DNA from: Spirochaetaceae bacterium UBA4077
GTDB lineage: Bacteria; Spirochaetota; Spirochaetia; Treponematales; Rectinemataceae
NCBI GenBank assembly: GCA_002383375.1
Contig: DFYR01000009.1
Coordinates: forward strand, 1 to 5,434
Length of the DNA: 5,434 nt
Direction of reading: 5' to 3'
Part shown: in pieces, positions 1 to 5,434 of the stretch
How positions within the stretch are numbered: position 1 is the stretch's first letter
Layout of the letters: every line of letters starts with the position of its first letter
The notes under the pieces: model-generated
Database searches by the model: none
Told to the model about the DNA's origin: nothing
Seen by the model: the letters and a program-made list of their open reading frames with translations, nothing else
Made by a program: the position numbers and the translations under genes

Positions 1-13
1 ACCAATTTCAATC

Positions 14-85
14 GCGACCGTCGTATAACGGCTATTACCCCAGCCTTCCAAGCTGGAGACGTGGGTTCGACTCCCATCGGTCGCT
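14..85 (+). tRNA. tRNA-Gly, anticodon TCC
   Basis: The sequence folds as a 72-nt cloverleaf. The acceptor stem is GCGACCG (14-20) with CGGTCGC (78-84), and the discriminator base is T85. The anticodon stem is CCAGC (40-44) with GCTGG (52-56), enclosing the loop CTTCCAA, so the anticodon is TCC (47-49) and the tRNA reads GGA/GGG glycine codons. The T arm is GTGGG-TTCGACT-CCCAT (61-77). The D-arm and anticodon region closely match the familiar E. coli glycine tRNA (TCC). The 3' CCA is not encoded (the gene is followed by TATCC), so it must be added by tRNA nucleotidyltransferase. The gene converges on pgsW, which ends five bases downstream. Only 13 bases lie upstream, so its promoter is outside the window. 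Confidence 0.96.
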
Positions 86-90
86 TATCC

Positions 91-1110
91 CTAATCAACA
101 GTAATTCCCCATTTAAAGCCTAGCTCCCTGATATTCAACAAGGAGAGGAAAGGCACTCCCTCCTCCATCATCCTAGCCATAACGCCCCTGTTTCTGCCCA
201 GATCGAAGGCTCGAGCTTCGATAAATCCGCTGGACAGCTCCAGGACCGCACTCCCCTCGCCCATTGATGCTTGGGTACCCCCGATGTTCACATAGAGTGA
301 TATACGCCTGCCCCTAGCGGCTTCTTTATAGAGGTCCAAGCGTTCTTCCACCGACTGGCTGAAGCCTCCTTTACCGAGCAGCCGGGCTCCCAGGGCGGCC
401 GAGCATTCACTGGCGATCCTTTCGGCAAGCTCCCTGCCCTCGGGCTGTAGGTCTATGCCCGAATCATCCGAACCTCCCAGGCTGATGCCCAGGGAGGTTC
501 GCGAAATAATCCCGGCTTTTACGAGATGCAGTTCCAGCTCGGGCCAGGTGAAGCCTTCCTGGTTGGCGCCGTAGCTGGAGGCTGTGACCGATGAAACGGC
601 TAGTACATCGAGTCCCAAGGCCTGAGCCGCTGAGATGAGGGCGATATTCAAGCCCGGGAAGGAGCCTGACATTCCGACAGCCAAAACATCGCCCCGCTTC
701 AACCCGAAACGCCAGAGCTCACGCACCAGAGCTTCGGCCCATTCGGGATTCTCGGCGCTTCGTTTGGCCGAAAGATTCCCCAGGGTTGTCGTGAGTACAT
801 TGTACTCATCTCCGATCAGCCCTCTCGAGCCTGGCATGATAGGGATACCCGATTCGGTCTTGGCATTTTTTATGACATCGATCGCCGCTTCCATGGTAGC
901 GCGGGCTTTTAGAGCAGCCTTGAGGACTTCTTCTGGCAGCGCGCCCCGCAGGCTGTGGGGCAGTTCCAGTTTAGCGGCGAGAAGCGTAAAAACCAGCGTA
1001 ACCAGAAACAGGATCAGCCGGCCATGCAGAGAATTCCAGGTAAACCTGGTCTGCCTTTTTGAGTCGGCTGATGCAAAATAGGGTTTTTCTGGTTTGTAGA
1101 GGCCCCTCAT
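91..1110 (-). CDS. pgsW: PgsW-type poly-gamma-glutamate system protein
   Basis: This 339-residue protein has a basic N-terminal tail (about 1-30), one membrane helix (about 31-48, RLILFLVTLVFTLLAA) and a large soluble domain. It resembles the family I recall being named 'poly-gamma-glutamate system protein' or PgsW, which occurs next to pgsB and pgsC; its biochemical role is unknown. The soluble domain is rich in glycine turns: PGSRGLIGDEYN (93-104), a GMSGSFPGLN loop (146-155) after a predicted beta strand, LGGSDDSG (211-218) and NIGGTQASMGEG (275-286). These look like ligand- or nucleotide-binding loops of an alpha/beta fold, but I see no named catalytic motif. By topology the domain could face either side of the membrane. 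The start is the ATG in an ATGA overlap with the stop of pgsC. Its own Shine-Dalgarno is weak, which suggests translational coupling. No CapA (metallophosphoesterase-like) gene is present, so PgsW may fill a CapA-like accessory place; that is inference. Confidence 0.82.
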   Translation of the reverse strand: MRGLYKPEKPYFASADSKRQTRFTWNSLHGRLILFLVTLVFTLLAAKLELPHSLRGALPEEVLKAALKARATMEAAIDVIKNAKTESGIPIMPGSRGLIGDEYNVLTTTLGNLSAKRSAENPEWAEALVRELWRFGLKRGDVLAVGMSGSFPGLNIALISAAQALGLDVLAVSSVTASSYGANQEGFTWPELELHLVKAGIISRTSLGISLGGSDDSGIDLQPEGRELAERIASECSAALGARLLGKGGFSQSVEERLDLYKEAARGRRISLYVNIGGTQASMGEGSAVLELSSGFIEARAFDLGRNRGVMARMMEEGVPFLSLLNIRELGFKWGITVD

Positions 1111-1553
1111 ATGACTGCGGCACCCAAAAGAACGAGAATGATCCTCACGATCGACGCGCCGAGCAAGGATGAAAGGCTCGTTTTAAAGACTCCCTCGGAG
1201 AGCATTCCGGCGGCCAGAAGGCCGGGGATCAGGTGTCCTATGGGATGGAACTCCAGTGGCAGGCCTGGAAAGGCCATGAACAGTTGTTCGGCTGCCAGGG
1301 AGATGAAAAAACCCGAAAGGAGGCTGAGTGCGAAGCTTCTCCTTCCGTAGAGCACGAGAACCTTAGCCAGCACAAATCGAACGAATGCCCAGGTGAGTAA
1401 AGCAATTGCGTAGGTCGAGGCCAGACGCAGCGGTCGGTGAAGGTAGAGGGCAAGGTAGCCGGGCACGATAAAGCCCCCCGAAGGAAGACCGAAAGCCTCC
1501 GTAAACAGTAGATTGACAGCTAAACCCAGCCCTATGGCAACATCTTGAATCAT
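1107..1553 (-). CDS. pgsC: Poly-gamma-glutamate synthase membrane subunit PgsC/CapC
   Basis: This 148-residue hydrophobic protein matches the usual length of PgsC (149 in Bacillus subtilis). Shared landmarks are a helix with FTEAFG near residues 17-22, GGFIVPGYLALYL (26-38), LYGRRSF (68-74) and IGHLIPGLLA (105-114), corresponding to VPGYLAL, LYGRRKF and IGIIVPGLIA in the Bacillus protein. It has four or five predicted membrane helices and no visible catalytic residues of its own. In known systems PgsC binds PgsB and is needed for ATP-dependent gamma-glutamyl ligation and passage of the chain at the membrane. I chose the ATG at 1551-1553 because an AAGGA site lies nine bases upstream. A GTG two codons earlier (1557-1559) is only three bases from that site and is less likely. 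The gene follows pgsB after about 19 bases and overlaps pgsW by ATGA. Confidence 0.94.
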   Translation of the reverse strand: MIQDVAIGLGLAVNLLFTEAFGLPSGGFIVPGYLALYLHRPLRLASTYAIALLTWAFVRFVLAKVLVLYGRRSFALSLLSGFFISLAAEQLFMAFPGLPLEFHPIGHLIPGLLAAGMLSEGVFKTSLSSLLGASIVRIILVLLGAAVI

Positions 1554-1562
1554 TGTCACTGT

Positions 1563-1567
1563 TCCTT
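1563..1567 (-). promoter_or_regulatory. Shine-Dalgarno that decides the pgsC start
   Basis: AAGGA on the minus strand lies nine bases from the ATG at 1553 but only three from the GTG at 1559. It therefore favours the ATG as the start of pgsC. It sits in the short gap after the TAG stop of pgsB. Confidence 0.65.
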
Positions 1568-1572
1568 ATTAT

Positions 1573-2769
1573 CTAAACGCTGCCGTAAAGATCCATAGGC
1601 CATCCCTTTGTATTGCCGCATAGAACAAGTCTCAGTGTCGTGCCGGAATCTTCGGACTTCGCCTTTAGCATCTTCTGAAGTTCCAGGGCTAGCTTGGAAC
1701 TAGGCACGTATCGTGGATCGTCGTTTAGTCTGGATGACAGGGCTGTGTCTGAAGCGGAATGGCTCTTCCGCTTTCTGCGAGTTCTTGAGAGCAGTAAGCC
1801 CGGATTGGCTCCTGTGATGAGTATCCCTCCGGGAAGCTCAGCCGATAAAAAGGAAATCAGCCGCGGAAGCCTATCCTGTCTGTTATTGTAGACAAATAGT
1901 AGTTCCGCTTCGCCGCCGATCATGGTATCCACAAGCTCTAAGAGCGATTCTGGATCATTGGCGGCCGACGCATCCAGAGCCTGCAGGCCGTTCCAGACAT
2001 CCACAAAGCGCGCAGCCCCCGGGTCGGGTCTGGCATTAAAGATGCCTCTGAGCGCGGACGCTCTATCAACCCCGCAGTGCTCGGCGACAGCCAAGGCAAG
2101 GCCGGCATCGGCAAGCCACCAGCCGGGACCTTCACCAGCGGACGAGTCGCGTCCAGACTCACAATCCAAGTTACACCGATCGAGGGCATGTATGAGTTGG
2201 ATCCGCGTCCCCTGCTCCCTCGCCCTGGGTTCGAGGATTTTTGCGACCAATGGATCAGCGGTAAAAAGCAGCCCCTGCCTTGGCATCGTATTGCCGAGGC
2301 TCGCAGCGATTTCCTCCAGTGAAGTGCCCATCTCCTCCACGTGATCGATCCGGGCGTTCGTGATTACCCCGATGCTGGACTGAAGGATCTTATTTTCGGA
2401 AACCCACTGGAGCTCCGGCTTGATAGCCATGCACTCCGCGACCAGAGCTCGGGCTTTCAGCTTTTCAGCCAAGCCCAGGGTTGAGATCTGTTCCCGTATG
2501 GAAGGTCGGGACAGCCGGCGTACGGGTTTTTCACTTCCGTCGGGTAATAGGTGACGGGCGGCGGTGCCGGTAGTCTTGCCCAGGCTTGGAATGCCCCCTT
2601 CGACAAGTGCGGCGTGTATGAGTCTTGTGACAGTGGATTTTCCCCGTGTTCCGTTCACATGGATACGCAGCGGCACGGCCTGCCGGGCTTTAACCAGCAT
2701 ACGCCTTTCGATGAGGCCGATTCCCGCGACAAAGGTTAAGGCCGAGGCGAAGACAGCGAGAGGATTCAT
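1573..2769 (-). CDS. pgsB: Poly-gamma-glutamate synthase ligase PgsB/CapB
   Basis: This is the ATP-dependent amide ligase that joins glutamate residues through their gamma-carboxyl groups, a relative of Mur ligases and folylpolyglutamate synthase. The 398 residues compare with 393 in B. subtilis. An N-terminal membrane helix (about 1-20) is followed by IERR. The P-loop NGTRGKST (39-46) comes next, then GKTTGT (64-69), the metal/ATP-site ECMAIKP (112-118) and ITNARIDH (136-143). The DH pair of the last motif is conserved in the family. A DPGAARF motif precedes the C-terminal domain, where NNRQDR stands for the family NCRADR motif and CGNTKG lies near the end. All expected catalytic motifs are present, so it should be active. 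I chose the ATG at 2767-2769, in an ATGA overlap with the upstream hydrolase stop. A TTG seven codons earlier (2788-2790) has no well-spaced Shine-Dalgarno, and the family N-terminus aligns with the ATG. Confidence 0.95.
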   Translation of the reverse strand: MNPLAVFASALTFVAGIGLIERRMLVKARQAVPLRIHVNGTRGKSTVTRLIHAALVEGGIPSLGKTTGTAARHLLPDGSEKPVRRLSRPSIREQISTLGLAEKLKARALVAECMAIKPELQWVSENKILQSSIGVITNARIDHVEEMGTSLEEIAASLGNTMPRQGLLFTADPLVAKILEPRAREQGTRIQLIHALDRCNLDCESGRDSSAGEGPGWWLADAGLALAVAEHCGVDRASALRGIFNARPDPGAARFVDVWNGLQALDASAANDPESLLELVDTMIGGEAELLFVYNNRQDRLPRLISFLSAELPGGILITGANPGLLLSRTRRKRKSHSASDTALSSRLNDDPRYVPSSKLALELQKMLKAKSEDSGTTLRLVLCGNTKGWPMDLYGSV

Positions 2770-3905
2770 TCCACAGGAGCTTTTAACCAAGCTCCAAGCC
2801 CTGTATCGAGAAGCTCCGCGAAACTTGGAAGACCTGCGAATTCCAAGGGTCGCTCCGGGTTGTTCAAGGTCCAGGAGAAGGCCAATTCGGCTATACCCGC
2901 CAAATGCCGCCCCACTCGCTCTTCCAGGGGATGGCCGTTTTCGTCATAGGGCACATAGAGTCTGCCCAGCTTTTGAGCCTTTACATACCAGGGATCGATA
3001 CCGGTGAGCACCAAGGCTTCGTCCGTCCTCCCTCTAAGACGGCCTTGGGAAGCGTTGGGCGTTTCCATAAGCACCGGCAAGGTGTTGGTAAAATCACCCA
3101 GTTCGCGATGTGTCAGTCCGCGCAGATTCACAGGAGAAGGTTCCAGTCCAATAGCGATATCCTGCATCTCCAGGCCGATTACGGTTTCGGAGGCCAGCGG
3201 CATGGCGTTGGGGTGAGCCACCATGGCCATATTGACCGGATACTCCGGCGAAGCCTCGTGGAGGTCAACGGTTATCGTGATTCCTTCTTTCTTGATGAGC
3301 TCGGTGATGCCGAAGCAAATTTTTTCGGTAAGCGTTCCATTCTGCTTGCCGGGATAGCCCCGGTTCAGATTCCTCGTTTCGTTGCCCGAAAGGCTTTGTC
3401 CTGAGGAGGCGTGGATGTAGACGTCTGGGTCAGGCCACTGGTGAATGGGATTGGTCGCCCTGGATCCGTAGCGGAATACCCGATCCCCGGACGGAGTCTC
3501 GATGCTAAAGCGCTGGGGCGATCCCTCCTGAGGGTCGTTATGGGTAAAGGCCGAGTTGTTCGCTCGGGGAATGACATACAGCGTCCCCGTTGAGGGAATG
3601 GCGTTTTCGATCAAGAGGATGGCTGCCATGAAGCCTGCCGGCTCGTTGGGGTGGGTGCCTCCCAGAACGAGCATGGAAGCATCGCCTTCGCCCGACCCAT
3701 CGGCCTTCAGAATATAGACCTCCGTATCGCCGGGTCCGCCTGCCAGGGCGGGAAACCAGTCTGAGAGCATCTTGATTTCGCTGACCCCAGGACCTTTGGC
3801 GATGTATTCGCTCTTACGCATAGAGAGGAAGGAAGCGCCAGCGATGCCTGCGGCCGCTAGGGCGAGCGCGAGGAATACAAGGGCGCTTATATGGTGTTTT
3901 TTCAT
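2766..3905 (-). CDS. Exported zinc amidohydrolase, succinylglutamate desuccinylase/aspartoacylase-like (M14-type)
   Basis: This 379-residue protein has an N-terminal signal or anchor (KKHH, then a hydrophobic stretch 7-28 ending near AGAS), so the catalytic domain probably sits outside the inner membrane. The zinc-site signature of the AstE/AspA branch of M14-like carboxypeptidases is complete: GGTHPNEPAG (82-91; ligands H85 and E88), the substrate-binding RNLNR (178-182), VDLHEA (213-218; third ligand H216) and LMETPN (279-284; likely catalytic E281). Family members cleave amides of acidic amino acids such as N-succinylglutamate and N-acetylaspartate. Its position directly ahead of pgsB, with an ATGA overlap, suggests that gamma-linked glutamate or a PGA end is the substrate. 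It could trim, release or degrade the polymer, a job done by CapD/PgdS enzymes of unrelated folds in Bacillus. The start ATG has an AAGAGG site seven bases upstream, overlapping the TAA of the small upstream gene. The family call is firm; the substrate is inferred. Confidence 0.88.
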   Translation of the reverse strand: MKKHHISALVFLALALAAAGIAGASFLSMRKSEYIAKGPGVSEIKMLSDWFPALAGGPGDTEVYILKADGSGEGDASMLVLGGTHPNEPAGFMAAILLIENAIPSTGTLYVIPRANNSAFTHNDPQEGSPQRFSIETPSGDRVFRYGSRATNPIHQWPDPDVYIHASSGQSLSGNETRNLNRGYPGKQNGTLTEKICFGITELIKKEGITITVDLHEASPEYPVNMAMVAHPNAMPLASETVIGLEMQDIAIGLEPSPVNLRGLTHRELGDFTNTLPVLMETPNASQGRLRGRTDEALVLTGIDPWYVKAQKLGRLYVPYDENGHPLEERVGRHLAGIAELAFSWTLNNPERPLEFAGLPSFAELLDTGLGAWLKAPVE

Positions 3906-3912
3906 CGTTTAG

Positions 3913-3918
3913 CCTCTT
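3913..3918 (-). promoter_or_regulatory. Shine-Dalgarno of the zinc hydrolase gene
   Basis: AAGAGG on the minus strand lies seven bases before the ATG at 3905 and overlaps the TAA stop of the 47-residue gene. This is the same stop-plus-ribosome-site design as at the preceding junction. Confidence 0.7.
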
Positions 3919-4060
3919 AGTTGATGAGAAAGAGCCGCAGCACCAGGGGGACAATCACCATCGCAGCAGTCGCCTGGGCACTGGGTTTCTTGGCGCTCAG
4001 AAGACACCACAGGCAGAGCCCCAGCACACCAGCTAAAATGGTCAGATAAATACTTTTCAT
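3917..4060 (-). CDS. Small two-helix membrane protein, possible CapE/PgsE-like PGA subunit
   Basis: This 47-residue protein starts at the ATG at 4058-4060. That start is fixed by a perfect AAGGAGG eight bases upstream; longer in-frame starts would overlap the permease gene and lack such a site. Helix 1 (about 4-22) carries a C-x-x-C pair (C16, C19). A short basic turn, AKKPSAQAT (23-31), precedes helix 2 (about 32-46), which contains P38 and R42. By the positive-inside rule the turn would be cytoplasmic and both ends outside. I recognise no family. In Bacillus, a similarly tiny fourth protein (CapE/PgsE, roughly 47-55 residues) is part of the PGA synthase operon, so a comparable role is possible, but I see no sequence similarity. 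It lies between the permease (13 bases) and the hydrolase (11 bases), so it is almost certainly co-transcribed. It could instead be a small partner of the permease. Confidence 0.72.
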   Translation of the reverse strand: MKSIYLTILAGVLGLCLWCLLSAKKPSAQATAAMVIVPLVLRLFLIN

Positions 4061-4068
4061 ACCAGGGG

Positions 4069-4075
4069 CCTCCTT
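4069..4075 (-). promoter_or_regulatory. Strong Shine-Dalgarno of the 47-residue gene
   Basis: AAGGAGG reads on the minus strand eight bases before the ATG at 4060 and overlaps the TAA stop of the permease (TAAGGAGG). It decides the start of the small membrane protein. It is the strongest ribosome site in the window, suggesting this short protein is made in good amount or is re-initiated right after the permease. Confidence 0.85.
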
Positions 4076-5342
4076 ATAGCATCCCGCGTATTTGCTTGGA
4101 GAAGATGATGAAGAGCAAGGCCCAGGCAATGATCACCAGGGAGGGAATTATCAGTTTTTTCAAGGTCGAGCCATAGCCCTTCAAGCCCACGACCTGGGCT
4201 GCGAATATGGCCGACAGGGCGGTGGGAGGCATAAAATCGCCCAGCGAACAGACCAGGGAAAGCGCCGCCGCGGTGATGATTTGGTCCTGCTGCAACAAGG
4301 CGAGCAGGAATGGCACACCCAGGACGCTGGCCGATCCGAAGGCGGAGACCGCACCGAAGAGAGGGATGGAGACGGCGATGGCGAGGTACAGAAGGGCGGG
4401 AGGCACTGACAGGGCGTTGACGACGATAAAGCCCCGCACGCCGGTGAGGGTCATGATCTGGATGAACATGCCGACGCCCACCAGTATGCCCAGCACGGGA
4501 AGGGCCTGGTCAACGGCTTGTTTGGCCGCAGTCAGAACATTGAAGCGTTTGCCCGTGAAAAAGGCGAGCAAGGCGCCTAGCGTAAAAATGAGGGGCATAC
4601 CCAGGTTGGAATACTTCGGAAAAACCCTGTCGGCCACCATGAGGACGAGGACCAGGAGAACGGGAGAAAAGAGTCTGAATGCTCCGTATCTGTCCAGGAC
4701 CGAGCTGTCGAGGGATGCAAGGACTTTTTTCATATCGGTTTTCTTGACATACCGATAGCCGAACCAGAGCGCCGAGACCACCGCCAGTGGCATAGTAAGC
4801 AGAAGCAGGGGTATCTCGAAGCCCACATAGGGCATGTCGATACCGCCGCCGATGATCATGGCAGGTACGTTGACCGGGGGCGCTATCATACCAAGAATCC
4901 CCGCCATGGCTATGAAGGCAGCAGTCTGGGATCCGGGGATACCCATAAGGCTGAGAATCGGTGCCACCACAGCGCCGGCGGTGAGTACCGCCGCGCTTGA
5001 AGAACCGGTTATCATACCCGGAAACATAGCTACCAGCATGAGAAGAATTACAAGAAGTGCGGGAATTTTATGGAATCGCCGTATTACCGCTGTGGAGAGC
5101 GACTCAAGTCCCCCCGATTCCTTGAAAGCGTTCATAAAAATCATGGCCGTGGAGATTGTGAGTATCGTATCCACATAGCCGAAGCTTCCTTCCACCAAAT
5201 GGCGCACAGGCAGTCCCTTGCCTCCGGCCAGGGCTCCGGCCACAGCGGCGAGGAGCATGCTGACGGATACCGGCCATTTGAGGGCAAAGGATACGGCGGC
5301 AAAAACACCGACCATGATAACAAAAATCAGTAATTCGGACAC
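4074..5342 (-). CDS. DctM-like large permease (TRAP/IT superfamily)
   Basis: This highly hydrophobic protein of 422 residues (from the GTG start) has about 11-12 predicted membrane helices, and its length is normal for TRAP large subunits (about 425). Two related halves are visible. The first has GMITGSSSAA (109-118) followed by GMIAPPVNVP (151-160). The second has SAFGSASVLG (333-342) followed by LGDFMPP (367-373). These paired Gly/Ser-rich hairpins and Pro-Pro motifs are the substrate- and Na+-site signatures of DctM and the ion-transporter superfamily. No DctP binding protein or DctQ small subunit is seen in the window. As the first visible gene of a PGA operon it may take up glutamate or another dicarboxylate, or polymer breakdown products; the substrate is unknown. 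The GTG at 5340-5342 has GAGGAG six bases upstream. The frame stays open to the window edge, so the true protein may begin further upstream. Confidence 0.85.
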   Translation of the reverse strand: MSELLIFVIMVGVFAAVSFALKWPVSVSMLLAAVAGALAGGKGLPVRHLVEGSFGYVDTILTISTAMIFMNAFKESGGLESLSTAVIRRFHKIPALLVILLMLVAMFPGMITGSSSAAVLTAGAVVAPILSLMGIPGSQTAAFIAMAGILGMIAPPVNVPAMIIGGGIDMPYVGFEIPLLLLTMPLAVVSALWFGYRYVKKTDMKKVLASLDSSVLDRYGAFRLFSPVLLVLVLMVADRVFPKYSNLGMPLIFTLGALLAFFTGKRFNVLTAAKQAVDQALPVLGILVGVGMFIQIMTLTGVRGFIVVNALSVPPALLYLAIAVSIPLFGAVSAFGSASVLGVPFLLALLQQDQIITAAALSLVCSLGDFMPPTALSAIFAAQVVGLKGYGSTLKKLIIPSLVIIAWALLFIIFSKQIRGML

Positions 5343-5348
5343 CTTGGG

Positions 5349-5354
5349 CTCCTC
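5349..5354 (-). promoter_or_regulatory. Candidate Shine-Dalgarno for an internal GTG start of the permease
   Basis: GAGGAG on the minus strand lies six bases before the GTG at 5342, exactly where DctM-type proteins usually begin. It could also be chance coding sequence (Ser-Glu-Glu-Pro) if the reading frame truly starts upstream of the window. Confidence 0.5.
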
Positions 5355-5375
5355 GCTGAAATGGAAATAGCCTGA

Positions 5376-5399
5376 GTCGGCCTGCAAGGCCGGGCCGAC
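5376..5399 (-). other. GC-rich inverted repeat before the permease
   Basis: The perfect 7-bp arms GTCGGCC (5376-5382) and GGCCGAC (5393-5399) enclose a 10-base loop. In the minus-strand transcript a T-rich run (about 5401-5417) lies before the hairpin, not after it, so it does not look like a terminator of this operon. It may be a leader hairpin if the permease starts at 5342, or a coincidence inside coding sequence if the frame extends upstream. Confidence 0.35.
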
Positions 5400-5434
5400 G
5401 AAAAACCAAATAAAAATCGGGGCGCCGCTCAGGC

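Noticed and set aside
635..1081. Plus-strand open frame of 148 codons opposite pgsW
   Set aside because: It lies wholly antisense to pgsW, has arginine/serine-rich low-complexity composition and matches no family; it is a shadow of the GC-rich coding strand.
2770..2790. Upstream TTG start that would lengthen PgsB by seven residues
   Set aside because: There is no Shine-Dalgarno at suitable spacing; the ATG at 2769 forms an ATGA overlap and matches the N-terminus of Bacillus PgsB.
2564..3404. Plus-strand open frames of 147 and 166 codons opposite pgsB and the hydrolase
   Set aside because: Both are antisense to genes with full catalytic motifs and show no domain pattern or credible ribosome site.
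4061..4129. Longer 70-codon version of the small membrane protein
   Set aside because: The extension would overlap the permease C-terminus and is Ser/Pro-rich without family features; the ATG at 4060 has a perfect Shine-Dalgarno.
4207..4758. Plus-strand open frame of 183 codons opposite the permease
   Set aside because: It is the antisense of hydrophobic membrane codons, rich in Arg/Thr/Pro, with no recognisable family.
1..5434. CRISPR arrays, insertion sequences, transposase genes, riboswitches
   Set aside because: No regularly spaced direct repeats, terminal inverted repeats, transposase motifs or recognisable aptamer were seen; almost all bases are in the six genes and the tRNA.

Overview
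This is a compact bacterial stretch with moderately high GC. It holds a poly-gamma-glutamate (PGA) type biosynthesis operon on the minus strand and one tRNA gene on the plus strand. A good AAGGAGG Shine-Dalgarno site, ATGA start/stop overlaps and near-zero intergenic space all indicate a bacterium. The sequence does not fix the phylum. The gene set (PgsB, PgsC and a PgsW-type 'poly-gamma-glutamate system protein', with no CapA) differs from the Bacillus capBCAE operon. I recall such PgsW-bearing loci mainly outside the Bacilli (fusobacteria and spirochaete-like bacteria), but that is only a weak hint.

Layout, in the direction of minus-strand transcription (high to low coordinates): (1) a DctM/IT-superfamily multi-pass permease, about 5342 to 4074, whose reading frame stays open to the window edge; (2) a 47-residue, two-helix membrane protein, 4060-3917; (3) an N-terminally anchored or secreted zinc amidohydrolase of the succinylglutamate desuccinylase/aspartoacylase (M14-like) family, 3905-2766; (4) PgsB/CapB, the Mur-ligase-like PGA synthetase, 2769-1573; (5) PgsC/CapC, its membrane partner, 1553-1107; (6) PgsW, 1110-91. 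A tRNA-Gly(TCC) gene, 14-85 on the plus strand, converges on the end of pgsW with only five bases between them. There is no gene-free stretch longer than about 90 bases.

Proposed joint function: PgsB and PgsC polymerise glutamate through gamma-amide bonds at the inner membrane. PgsW and the 47-residue protein probably complete the membrane complex, in place of the CapA and CapE known from Bacillus. The zinc hydrolase, probably outside the membrane, may trim, release or recycle gamma-linked glutamate. The permease could import a precursor or breakdown product, or take part in export. The PgsB and PgsC calls are firm, and the hydrolase family is firm although its substrate is inferred. The roles of PgsW, the small protein and the permease are inferred from operon context.
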